A DNA stretch of 64,000 nucleotides from Plazaster borealis (taxonomy: Eukaryota; Echinodermata; Asteroidea; Forcipulatida; Labidiasteridae): the NCBI GenBank assembly GCA_021014325.1, contig CM037472.1, positions 4,216,001 through 4,280,000 on the forward strand, written 5' to 3'. Position 1 is the stretch's first letter, and every line of letters starts with the position of its first letter. Both the position numbers and the translations under genes were made by a program. The notes under the pieces are model-generated. The model saw only the letters and a program-made list of their open reading frames with translations, did no database searches and was not told the origin of the DNA. Below are positions 55,877 to 64,000 of this stretch, in pieces.

Positions 55877-58800
55877 TTATCTATTTCCTCCTCTACCTCT
55901 GCCCCCTCGTTTGTGCCCTCCACCACCTCCACGGTAAGCCCCACCCTGGTTTCCTCCACCCCCGCCCCCACCCTGGTTTCCTCCACCCCCGCCCCCTCCC
56001 TGATAGCCCCCGCCCCCTCCCTGATAGCCCCCACCCCCTCCTTGATAGCCCCCACCCTGGTACCCACCACCCCCGCCCTGGTACCCACCACCAGTGCCAG
56101 CATAGTACCCAGCATTCCCGCCCTGCTGCCCACTCCAGTCAACCCCTTGGTTACCTCCTTGCTGGTACATCCCGCTATTGGAGGTATCCCCTTGCTTCCA
56201 TCCCCTTCCTTTTCCCCGTCCTCCTTGGCCGCCTCTTCCTCCTGACCATCCTGTACATCAACAACAATTCAATACCATTCATTTAAAAATTGTCATCACC
56301 AAATTTAATGCTTTAAGAACTTGTGCACTGTTTATAATGATAATAATAATAATAACTGGATTTATACAGTGCCAAACTACCAAAGGATGCAAGGCGCTTC
56401 AGGGAGAAAGAGAAAGACAAAAGTAATGGGCTCCCAAGGTTTTGGAAGTTGAAGCCAAGTGAACTAGTTCGTCAACTTCCATTACCAAGGGAAGCTAATA
56501 CCGACTGTCCACCTGAAATAAATCATGTTCTATTTGTTTGACTACACTTCTTACTTCTCTAGGTCGGCATCAGTGCGCTTGGGAAAACGCAGAGTGACGT
56601 TTACATGTGCTGCAATATATTTTGTGGCTTGTGGTGGCCGAGCGGATAAGAACACCGGACTCAAGCTCTGGTGTTTCTGATCAGCAGAGTGTGGGTTTGA
56701 GTCGCGGTCGTGACACTTGTGTCCTTAAGCAAGACACTTAACCATTATTGCTTCGTCCTTCGGATGGGACGTAAAGCCATAGGTCCTGCGTGTTGTGTAA
56801 TGCACGTAAATGAACCCAGTGCACTTATCGTAAAGAGCAGGGGTTCGCCCCGGTGTTCCTGGTTTGATCAGCAGCATATTGTGCCACAGCACCTTGTAAC
56901 CATTACATGGTCTAATGTAAAGAAATAGGTCTTATACTTCAAAAACGTAACTCTGCAACCCTTGCAGGAAAAAAATACTGAGCGCTTTGATACGCCCATC
57001 GGGTGTGATAAAGCGAACTTAGTATTATGCAGCTTGGGCGATGTTTGCACATGCTTCAGTTCCACGACTGCTTCGTAAAGGAAGAAAGAGTCCACTACGC
57101 ATGCGTTTGTACCCTGTATGTGATATTGGCACATGCGCTTGGAAATAGCATCTGGCATGTGATCGTGAATGGACCAATGAGAATTCGTCACTCCATCATA
57201 AATATGTATGAAGTATAGTAATAAAAATGAACTAATAGTACTGAACTGATGTTATCCTCTGATTTTCCTTCCAGTCAACAAATGTAACCAATCAGAGACC
57301 AAAACTCAATCTTACCTCCTTGTACTTTATCCCCTCTGCCACCCCGTCCACCTACAAAAAAAGACATTTTGTACATTTAATTTAAAGACCAGCTTGAAAG
57401 AAAATGGCAACAAGTGATCTTTGCTCAAATTAATTTAAAATGTGTTCAGAAAGATTCGCAAAAAGCCCTGTTTAGTCATCACTCGTAGTACGTCATTTGT
57501 GGGAGCTCCGTTTTGTATAGCCACTTTGTTGCAACAAAGCAATATCCCACAAATGACATCAAAGTATTGTCCTTTTGACCCACGCCGTCAACGGCAGAAG
57601 TGTGGCTAGTTTTCAAAAACTGTGAGGTTAGGGCCTAATTTTGTGATCGATATTTACAAAAAATTCAGAAGTTTAAAAATATCAAAATTACATTTGAATG
57701 ATAAACAAACACAATATAAACAAGTTTAAATGGCATTCCCGTGAACAAAAATTTCGCTCAAGTAGTTGTTCTGGGGAAGATCATTGTAAAATGTAAAATA
57801 AAGGGCCACAACTACATGTAAGTGATAATTCATATAATGATAATAAAAATAATAATAATAATAATAATAATGACAATTTATATAGCGTCAATCCATGAAA
57901 CATGCTCCTGGGCGCTTTACAATTTGAAAAACAATAACAATTCATACAGTTTTAAAACTTTTGAGAAAATAACAGTTAAAAGGCAATTATAGACAGTTAC
58001 CGATACACTAAAATAACAAATCAGTAAAAACAGTGAGGATAAACACTAATTCAAAAAACCTGGCATTGCTAAAAATATATGAAATTAAAACAACAAGCCT
58101 TAAAGGTATCGTACACGTTTGGTATTTACTCAAAATATATATTAGCATAAAAACTGACTTGGTAACGAGCAACAGAGAGCTGTTGATAGTATAAAACATT
58201 GTGTGAAACGACTCCCTCTGAAGTAACGTAGTTTTTGAGAAAGAGGTAATTTCTCACTAAAATAATAAAAGACTTCTAGCTAGAAGCCTTTTATTCCTAT
58301 CTGAAAGCACACAAATTTGTCCAACAAGGGTGTTTTTTCTTTCATCAATTTCTTGCAACTTCGATGACCAATTGAGCCCAAATTTTCACAGGCTTGTTGT
58401 TTTATGCATATGTTGGGATACACCAAATGAGAACACTGGTCTTTCAGAGAGAGTAATCGGGGTGTCTCGTAAAAATAGGGAGACCGCCAACATAGGGCTA
58501 GATAGCTAAACTGGTAGAGCACCGGCACGTAAACCTGAAGGTCGCAGACTCAAATCCAGCTCTCGTCAATTTTTCTTTGCTCACTTCAAAATTGATTTAT
58601 AATTACACAGTCAATTTCCCTTGTAGATCATTACTTAAAGAAGAAGTCATGTCCCTTTACAGTGATTTCCTCACAATGCCACTTCGCTTCCCAGGTTGTA
58701 TCGTAAACTGGGCTTGATCCCTGGCTATACGGCACCCCCGAACAAAGACATTGACAAAATAGGGAAAACAAAACAAGAGTGACTCTGCCAAAACTCACCT

Positions 58801-61800
58801 TGAGGGCGTTGAGCCTTGGGCTGATCTGTTCTCTTTCGGAAAGACGGCATATCTCTAGCTGGTGGGGTGGCCTCAAGAGGGCGCCCTCCTCTATCAGGCA
58901 CCTGTGGTTTACATCAAGAGACAACTCAACTTTAAAACCATGAAATATATTCCACGAATAAATCAATTTAATGATCGAGATTACAGGCCTTGCATTACAT
59001 GCAGGCCACGGCCACTGTTGCCGGTGGTCCTGGTTTTTGTGTCCAATCACAATATTTCCTTAGACTTATTAATTTTCTTGTGGGTGTGCCTTTTCAAAGA
59101 TGAAAATCCAAGCATGAGATTCTTTAAAAAGAATGCAAGCCTGGAATTCAGGCCTGTGAGTGGACCCTTAAAAAAAGAGCTGAAACACTACATGATGTAA
59201 GAAAGATCGTTGAACGTCAAGTGAGCGCGCATCACGCATTTACATTGGTCGAATTGGGGCACCCCATTGATCCAGTAACTAGGCTTATTTCACATTATTG
59301 TAGTTGTACATTACTGTTGTCAAGCATAAATAAGGCCAAAAAGTGAAGAAGAAAAAAAAAAGGAGGAAAAAACGAAAAAAAGAAAGAAAAAAAAAGCGGA
59401 AATAAAAAATCGACGAAAAAATTAAAAAGCGGATATCCGCTTTAAAGCGGAGATTTCACAGGCCTGGGAATTACACAGAGGCCACAGAGGCCATGGCCTC
59501 TGTTACCCCTGGTCTTAGCCTTGGTGCCCCTTCAAAAGTTGCCCTTTGCAAAATGAAAATGGCCTTGCCCTTTCAATAATGAAATTCCAGGCCTGAGAAT
59601 GGTGTTAATAATAGATAGTTCCCATTTGACATCACACAGTCTAAAGTCGGCCATCTTGACAGAAAAATAAATCATTTTCTGAACGCACAACTATGCGTTA
59701 TGTGTTAATACCTTGTGCGACACGCAGGAGTTTTATTAAATTCCGTGTGTGATTGGTCAGTGAACCACTTGGCTGCGTAGATGAGTTAGGACGCTTGATG
59801 CAGCTCAAAGCCAAAAACCCAAGTTGCCTGTAAAGATGTCGTATGTCAGGAACTATTTATTACAAGAAATACAGTGAACTTACATGGCCCATGATGACTT
59901 TATTAATGGCGCATTTGGTATTCTGTCTGACAGAGCCACTGCTAGTTTTCCTCAACTTAGCAAGTTCTGAAATGAAATCAAATCAGACAGTTATAAATAG
60001 CCCTCTAAAAATTCCTTCAACCATCCTTCATGTCAAAACAATTTGGTAACAAAAGGGGTGAATTTTTGGTCACTACATTGTACCAAGGCGGACCAATAAC
60101 ATTACCATTTCAAATTCTGATAGCATTTTCACTGGTCCGTATCCTGAGGTTTCTTTCAAACACTGTCAATTGTATATCACATTTATGAATTTTATACAAA
60201 GTGGAACATTTTAATTAAGTGTTTAACTCTTTCAGTGCCCGTTTTTTTTGTGTTTTAACCCTAAAATGCCCATTTTTGGGGGGTTTCAAAATTCTGTAAA
60301 AATCACCATCCTGGTCTGATACTTCTACCTCTGAATCGGAAAAATAATCCTTTTCACTGTCTGAATCAGCAAAATAATCACAAACTTCTTCTGGAGTAAA
60401 GCGTGTACGTTTCCTGGGGGCTGCCATTGTTTCAAAGTGTAATTACAAACAAGCAGACGATCGTTCGACCTATGGTGGTATCGATCGTAGCTAACAATAG
60501 AATGCATTAGAAAAGCTCCGAAAACGATGCGCCCTCTTGCAAGAACCCGAATAAAACCTGGAGAAAAAGGTCATACATCAACGAAATTGTATAATAGGTT
60601 AGAGCGATAATTCCCTCTCGAGATAACATGTATATTATGGGTCGTAAATGTAAGATTGATGGCACTTTTTGAGTACATAAAATAGAATGTACGTATAAGA
60701 CCTTGGCGCTGAAAGAATTAATATTGTCACTATTATACAAATTATTTAACTTTGTTGTAAAAAAAAGAGGAAAACATTTTGATTGATTACCTTCCCTAGC
60801 AGCCATGAGGTTTGCTATGGTAACGGGGCTATCAGCAAGTAATTTGCCACGTTTGGGTCGGTATGCCGCTACTAACTCATTCTGCAGTTTACCCTGTGGA
60901 TGGTAGAATATGGTATACATTGGTTCGACTATATAGCAATATGGAATTTCACAAGTACAGCAGAAACTGTGGAACAGGTAAAAGCTGCCTGAAGCAACTA
61001 TAGTCTCTAAATAGTTAAAGTAAATGTGGAATCGTCTGCTACTATAAGTGATGATTGCTTACAGACTTTATGTAATAAAATGTTGTGTGCCTGGAAGAAG
61101 AACGCAACGGAAAAGTTACAAATGTGCAAAATTGTATTCAAGAAAACTGAGCGTGAAAGTTTGATCTGTTTTCTACCATTCATAAGTCATTATAGAAAGG
61201 TTAAATTCTGCAAGGGAATGGGAAAAACATCTCTTTGGGGGTAATTCTAGCAACAACAATGTAACAGTCATGCCATATTTTTTTGTCAGGAGCCATTTTA
61301 TTGCCTACAGCCTTTTGTTACAGGAAAAAGTACTTTGTGTGCCTGGAAGAAGGGCATACAACCTAACGCCCTTCTTCCGGACACACAACAAAATAATATT
61401 AATAATACAGTTTTTCAAAGCACTCATTATTTCTACAACAGGTATGCTGAGCTATGTTTGAATCATGAGACATATTTATATAGCAAAGCAAAGATGGTCC
61501 TTTGTCGGTGCACTAGACCGTTCAGCCATGACACTCCGGCCTCTGATCTCACCTTGACACGCTCTGACCACTGGAAAGACTGTACTGTAACATCCAGGCG
61601 TTTCAGTAACATCTGTCTCCGGAGGGTGTACTCTTTCCTCATGCGCTCATTTATCTTGCCAAGTTTTGCCTGTAAAAGACAGGGTAAAGAATAATAATAT
61701 ACCTGTAGATTTTTTTTCCACAGAAATTAGGGAAGGATCGAGTAAACAGTGCTTGACACACAACGGTGTAAGGGTAAACCAAATAATCATGTGCTGTACA

Positions 61801-63279
61801 GCAGACGTTTTAAGCAGAATTTGGAACACACTATGTTGTCAAAAGGTCAACTTTCTTTCACGCTTCAAAGTAAACATATCCAGCGATTATTTTATTTTCC
61901 CAATAGATATCCAAGCTACTTTACATACCCATTGCTGCTCGCTGAGTTTCTCCTTAAGAATTGGTTTTCCGACCACGCCCGGCTCCGCCTTGCTGATTAC
62001 TGTCTGAATCTCCCCCTCAATCGTATTGAACAGTTGGATCTCGGTCACGTCGGCTGGTGGCTTACTCAGCTTCAGACTCTTACAGATGTTTCTTAGATGT
62101 TGGCTTGAGACATGCCAGCCGCACTGATCAGAGAGGGACAGATATATGATTATTGAAGCAGAGAACGACTCCCTGTTTGCCCAGCCTAGCAAGGAATGGG
62201 GCGTTCCATCCTCACAGATCACCACAGAGGGCCAACCATGCATTGGAAAAGACCTTTATCATCTTGGTTTTTTTCCCATTCAACTCAATGTAAAGCAGTA
62301 ACAAGCCTTGGCGTATCCTAGCCCTGATTTACTAGGATCTTTCCTCAACTAACACAATCCAACATCAGGGCCCAATTTCATAAAGCGTGTAAGCACAAAA
62401 AACTTGCTAAGCACAGAAAACTCTTGCTTAAGAAAAATAGGTTACCAGCCAAAATACCATACAATTACCATTGCTGTGACTGGTACCCCACTCATTTCTT
62501 GCTTTGCAAAGAAATTTGCTGAGCAGAATTTTTTAACTGGGCCCTGGTAACTCAGCACTCAAACTGTTTGACTTTGATTATGGTGATATACCTGATCCAA
62601 AAGCATTCATATCAGTTTATTAGTGCAGTCCTCAATCCAACAGAATCAAACAAGTTGGATTTTGAGTTGGGGTTGATCAGCATTAATACTTTGTGAATTG
62701 CTTGCACAAATAAGCGTTGAGTTGACTTGAAACTGAATCTACATGTATCAAATCAAATGGAGGCTTGAATGGAAAAATAGTCTGACGCCTTTATGGTATA
62801 ATGAGAGTCAGTATTCATTGTCACCTACATGTAATACAGGCAGGAAACAAGACGAAATCTTCCCAATCTTCTGAAATCTCCTTAAAACAAAAGATTTAAC
62901 ATTTTCTTCCAATGGGGCAAGTACAAAATCAGGCATGATGCTTCTTTTCTGACAGGGCGGGGATACAAGGCGTTTTCTCCTTTGAAAGGGCACCTCTATG
63001 AGCAAACTGGGGCACCAGGGCAATGACCAGGGGCAACAGAGGCAATTGCCTATTGCCTCCATGAAGTATCAGGCCTGTAAAAAATTACATAATATCAGTA
63101 CTTCTCAGAAATTACCTTGCACATTAAATTGTACACTGGTCAAAACGAAAAATGAAATGTTACGATCGAAAGAGAGCAGAGTATTTTATTCTTTACCTCT
63201 TTATCCACCTCCATGGCTTCCACTTTTTTGGGACGGCTAGCAATAATCTTGGCTGCTTGCAGTTCGCTGGTAAGGAAAT
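55877..63279 (-). CDS. FAM98A: FAM98-family protein (FAM98A-like), 3' eight exons, 5' end outside window
   Basis: FAM98 proteins (DUF2465) are scaffold/RNA-associated proteins; mammalian members join DDX1 and RTCB in the tRNA-ligase complex, and FAM98A is a PRMT1 partner. Exons in transcription order: 63,197-63,279; 61,929-62,123; 61,553-61,669; 60,791-60,893; 59,884-59,966; 58,799-58,901; 57,316-57,351; 55,877-56,250. All are GT-AG with matching phases, giving 364 residues here. Family motifs in order: FLTSELQAAKI, LSKPPADVT, GKPILKEKLSEQQW, RRQMLLKRLDVTVQSFQWS, AAYRPKRG, ANLMAARE, KTSSGSVRQNTKCAINKV, VPDRGGRP. The last two exons form a Gly-rich tail: RGG-like GGRGGRG, then GGYQGG and GGGNQGG repeats, ending GGRGRGGNR. 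The missing 5' part would encode the N-terminal CH-like domain. The Gly-rich tail favours A over B or C; invertebrates may have one gene. Confidence 0.93.
55905..56130 (-). repeat. Coding minisatellite for GGYQGGGG / GGGNQGG
   Basis: Within the last FAM98 exon, units of roughly 21-27 bp (reading GGGGGYQ or GGGGGGNQ) repeat about eight times. All units are multiples of three, so copy-number change would not shift the frame. The antisense Pro/Ser/Thr-rich frame here is a shadow. Confidence 0.85.
56336..56400 (-). mobile_element. SINE 3' tail
   Basis: ATAATAATAATAATAACTGG followed by ATTTATACAGTGCC and AAGGCGCTTCAGG, a reversed SINE end. Body lost. Confidence 0.55.
56632..57028 (+). mobile_element. 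tRNA-headed SINE, full length, in FAM98 intron
   Basis: Head TGGTGGCCGAGCGGATAAG with an A-box-like start and GTGGGTTTGAGTCGCGGTC as B-box. The body and the end (GATACGCCCATCGGGTGTGA, AAAGCG...TAGTATTAT) are collinear with the reverse copy at 53,077. The head resembles tRNA-Ser/Leu with its GGCCGAGCGG D-arm region. Confidence 0.92.
57492..57557. repeat. Nested perfect inverted repeats
   Basis: Outer arms GTCATTTGTGGGA (57,492) and its complement (57,545-57,557). Inside is the 16-bp palindrome CTTTGTTGCAACAAAG (57,524-57,539). Probably a very short MITE or fold-back remnant. Confidence 0.8.
57838..57935 (-). mobile_element. SINE 3' tail
   Basis: A long AATAATAAT run followed by ACAATTTATATAGCG, CATGCTCCTGGGCGC and TTTACAATTTG: a reversed SINE end of the region's usual form. 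Confidence 0.6.
58104..58447 (-). mobile_element. TTAA MITE, reverse, 5' end lost
   Basis: It follows TTAA (58,100-58,103) with AGGTATCGTACACGTTTGGT and runs in reverse through GACTCCCTCTGAAGTAACG and ACAAGGGTGTTTTTTC to CTGGTCTTTCAG, where the other terminus is missing. Confidence 0.85.
58493..58563 (+). mobile_element. tRNA-like SINE head
   Basis: A-box-like TAGCTAAACTGGTAGAGC (58,503-58,520) and B-box-like GACTCAAATCC (58,547-58,557), 27 bp apart. The arms do not fold into a clean tRNA and no acceptor stem pairs well, so I read it as a SINE or tRNA pseudogene of a third family, not a functional tRNA. Confidence 0.5.
58984..59157 (+). mobile_element. CAGGCCTG MITE, diverged copy
   Basis: ACAGGCCTTGCATTACATGC, GGCCACGGCCACTGTTGCC, TTTTCAAAGATGAAAAT and GGAATTCAGGCCTGTG follow the order of the 52,463 copy. 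Confidence 0.6.
59340..59458. repeat. A-rich low-complexity tract ending in a hairpin
   Basis: About 90 bp of A with scattered G, then AAAGCGGATATCCGCTTT, a perfect 18-bp palindrome, immediately before the MITE at 59,459. Confidence 0.85.
59459..59595 (+). mobile_element. CAGGCCTG MITE, 137-bp copy
   Basis: CAGGCCTGGGAATT at the start and AATTCCAGGCCTG at the end. The interior is nearly the same as at 52,463 but lacks a segment in the middle. Confidence 0.88.
60215..60427 (-). CDS. piggyBac transposase N-terminal fragment
   Basis: A 70-residue frame starting MAAPRKRTRFTPEEVCDYF and continuing with an acidic stretch (ADSDSEKD, FSDSEVEVSD). This basic start, the F-T-x-E-E-V motif and the acidic tract are typical of piggyBac-family transposase N-termini. 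The frame leaves the element through the terminal repeat and stops 8 bp outside. The DDD catalytic core and the cysteine-rich C-terminus are absent, so it cannot transpose. Confidence 0.65.
   Translation of the reverse strand: MAAPRKRTRFTPEEVCDYFADSDSEKDYFSDSEVEVSDQDGDFYRILKPPKNGHFRVKTQKKRALKELNT
60223..60721 (-). mobile_element. piggyBac-like non-autonomous element
   Basis: TTAA at each border (60,223-60,226; 60,718-60,721) with terminal repeats CTCTTTCAGTGCC and TTCTTTCAGCGCC (11 of 13 match). The 499-bp element lies in the FAM98 intron between exons 60,791-60,893 and 59,884-59,966. It contains a piggyBac-type transposase N-terminus (see the entry at 60,215) but no catalytic domain. Confidence 0.85.
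61336..61387. repeat. 20-bp inverted repeat hairpin
   Basis: TGTGTGCCTGGAAGAAGGGC at 61,336 pairs with 61,368-61,387 at 18 of 20 positions around a 12-base loop. A single-arm relative (GTGTGCCTGGAAGAAG) lies at about 61,085. Confidence 0.75.
61400..61540 (-). mobile_element. Decayed SINE remnant
   Basis: AGGTATGCTGAGCTATGTTT with ATCATGAGACATATT, then GTGCACTAGACCGTTCAGCC and ATGACAC: a reversed, internally deleted copy of the 53,077 SINE, ending next to FAM98 exon 61,553. Confidence 0.6.
62368..62544. mobile_element. GGGCCC-ended palindromic MITE, best copy
   Basis: GGGCCCAATTTCATAAAGC at the left; AGCAGAATTTTTTAACTGGG and GGGCCC at the right. In between are TTGCTAAGCACAGAAAAC, ACTGGTACCCCACTCATTTC and TTGCTTTGCAAAGAAATTTGC, with many internal GCTTAGCA-like inverted motifs. 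Relatives at 28.7, 41.2, 42.2 and 42.56 kb. Confidence 0.8.
62950..63077 (-). mobile_element. CAGGCCTG MITE, reverse partial copy
   Basis: In reverse: CAGGCCTGATACTTCATGG, CAATTGCCTCTGTTGCCCC, GGTGCCCCAGTTTGC and GGTGCCCTTTCAAAGGAG. The far terminus is not clear. Confidence 0.65.
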
Positions 63280-63544
63280 CTGAAAAAATGAAAAATTAGT
63301 TACCTATACAAGTAAGCACAAATTTGAAAGGGGTCGCCTGTACTTAACATCCACCCAAATAAGGATTGCCCAGTTGTGTTTGAGTACCTTAACCACAAAA
63401 ATACTATTTTTCATTTTATTATTTTTTTTTAATAGGAAGTTGCCAATCTTAAGGCTGTAAAAAAGCTGACATAAACCAGCTCACTTCACGATGCAACAGA
63501 ATCCTCTGCTGCATTTTGCTGCATTTAGCAGGGCTTTCATTTCG

Positions 63545-64000
63545 ACATGGCTGCATGTTTTTAAGGAATGATATTTGGCCCTGTAGGAAAGTTTTACTGA
63601 GTAAAAGGGCTGACCTACATGCATTTTACAATAACGTATCAATGCGCTTTACATTAGTGCCCTGGTCATTGGGCCAATAACATTCCTTTAATCATTCTCA
63701 GCTCCCTGGGGAGTATACAGCCCGGGCTGCTGTGGCGCTCAGAAGGCTTTTTCAAACACAAAAAAAAAGTCTATGAAAGCCTGCACCATAATATTATTAT
63801 GGTGCAGGCTTTCATAGACTTTTCAGGCTATTTAATAACAATTTTGTTAAGGGCCCAAAAATTGGAAAATCAGACTTAAGTAGGAAGAATATCAAGCCTG
63901 ATTTTGATGCATTTAGCACGGTGCTTACAAAGGTTAGGGGTAGAGGTTGATATTGTGTTTGAAAAAGCTTCTGAACGCCACAGCAGCCCGGGCTGTACAC
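63545..64000. mobile_element. Composite repeat: element, two opposed SINE pieces and a perfect palindrome
   Basis: The element of 46,195 (AAGGGCTGACCTACATG; later TTTCAGGCTATTTAAT, AATCAGACTTAAGTAGGAAG) is split. A reversed piece of the second SINE family (63,627-63,760) and a forward piece (63,933 to window end) face each other. They form inverted repeats (AGCCCGGGCTGCTGTGGCG) around the 59-bp palindrome at 63,765-63,823. Confidence 0.75.
63765..63823. repeat. Perfect 28-bp-arm palindrome with a 3-base loop
   Basis: Arms 63,765-63,792 and 63,796-63,823 are exact reverse complements (left arm starts AAAAGTCTATGAAAGCC), separated by ATT. It would extrude a near-perfect hairpin. Confidence 0.97.

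Noticed and set aside
55835..56245. Plus-strand Pro/Ser/Thr-rich 136-codon frame
   Set aside because: It is antisense to the Gly-rich last exon of FAM98, which is supported by family motifs and phase-matched splicing.
56632..56720. SINE heads (also at 53.4, 54.3 and 43.24 kb) as functional tRNA genes
   Set aside because: They keep A- and B-box-like strings but lack paired acceptor stems and continue into SINE bodies.
63280..64000. Search for the N-terminal (CH-like) FAM98 exon inside the window
   Set aside because: The interval is occupied by repeats and I found no splice-bounded block that matches the family N-terminus, so the exon must lie beyond 64,000.

Overview
The window is eukaryotic nuclear DNA. 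It has spliced genes with GT-AG introns, tRNA-headed SINEs, many TTAA- and TA-flanked MITEs, and a long satellite array. The genes (a betaine-homocysteine methyltransferase and a FAM98 protein) and the repeat mix suggest a marine deuterostome, most likely an echinoderm such as a sea star. The species-level guess comes from repeat style only and is inference.

Region 1, 1-28.6 kb, is a tandem satellite with a period of about 448 bp. About 57 highly similar monomers lie in one orientation up to a 500-N assembly gap at 25,368-25,867. After the gap the monomers are in the opposite orientation and decay stepwise. Further isolated, much older monomers lie at 31.3-32.4 kb. Short frames recur in every monomer because the sequence is repeated; I do not call them genes.

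Region 2, 28.6-42.3 kb, is transposon-rich and gene-poor. It holds TTAA-flanked MITEs, a decayed LINE endonuclease-domain fragment (32.7-33.6 kb), a 120-bp tandem repeat, a T/G-rich low-complexity tract, a 30-bp perfect inverted repeat, and a Gag-like fragment sandwiched between identical 220-bp direct repeats. One small minus-strand candidate exon (30.0-30.2 kb) and a candidate first exon of BHMT (37.58 kb) are also here.

Region 3, 42.36-50.11 kb, is a BHMT gene on the plus strand. Eight exons in consistent phase encode a zinc/homocysteine methyltransferase with all three zinc-ligand cysteines. Its introns carry SINEs, a LINE 3' end, hAT-like and pogo-like MITEs and Penelope-like fragments.

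Region 4, 50.2-55.8 kb, is the space between two convergent genes. It contains a fold-back element with a SINE nested inside and two TTAA MITEs.

Region 5, 55.88-63.28 kb, is a FAM98-family gene (FAM98A-like) on the minus strand. Eight exons are visible; the 5' exons lie beyond the window. It ends in a Gly-rich RGG/YQGG tail. An intron holds a 499-bp piggyBac-like element that keeps an open transposase N-terminus.

The two genes are metabolically unrelated (one-carbon metabolism; RNA-associated complexes) and show no sign of functional linkage. The unusual content is in the repeats.
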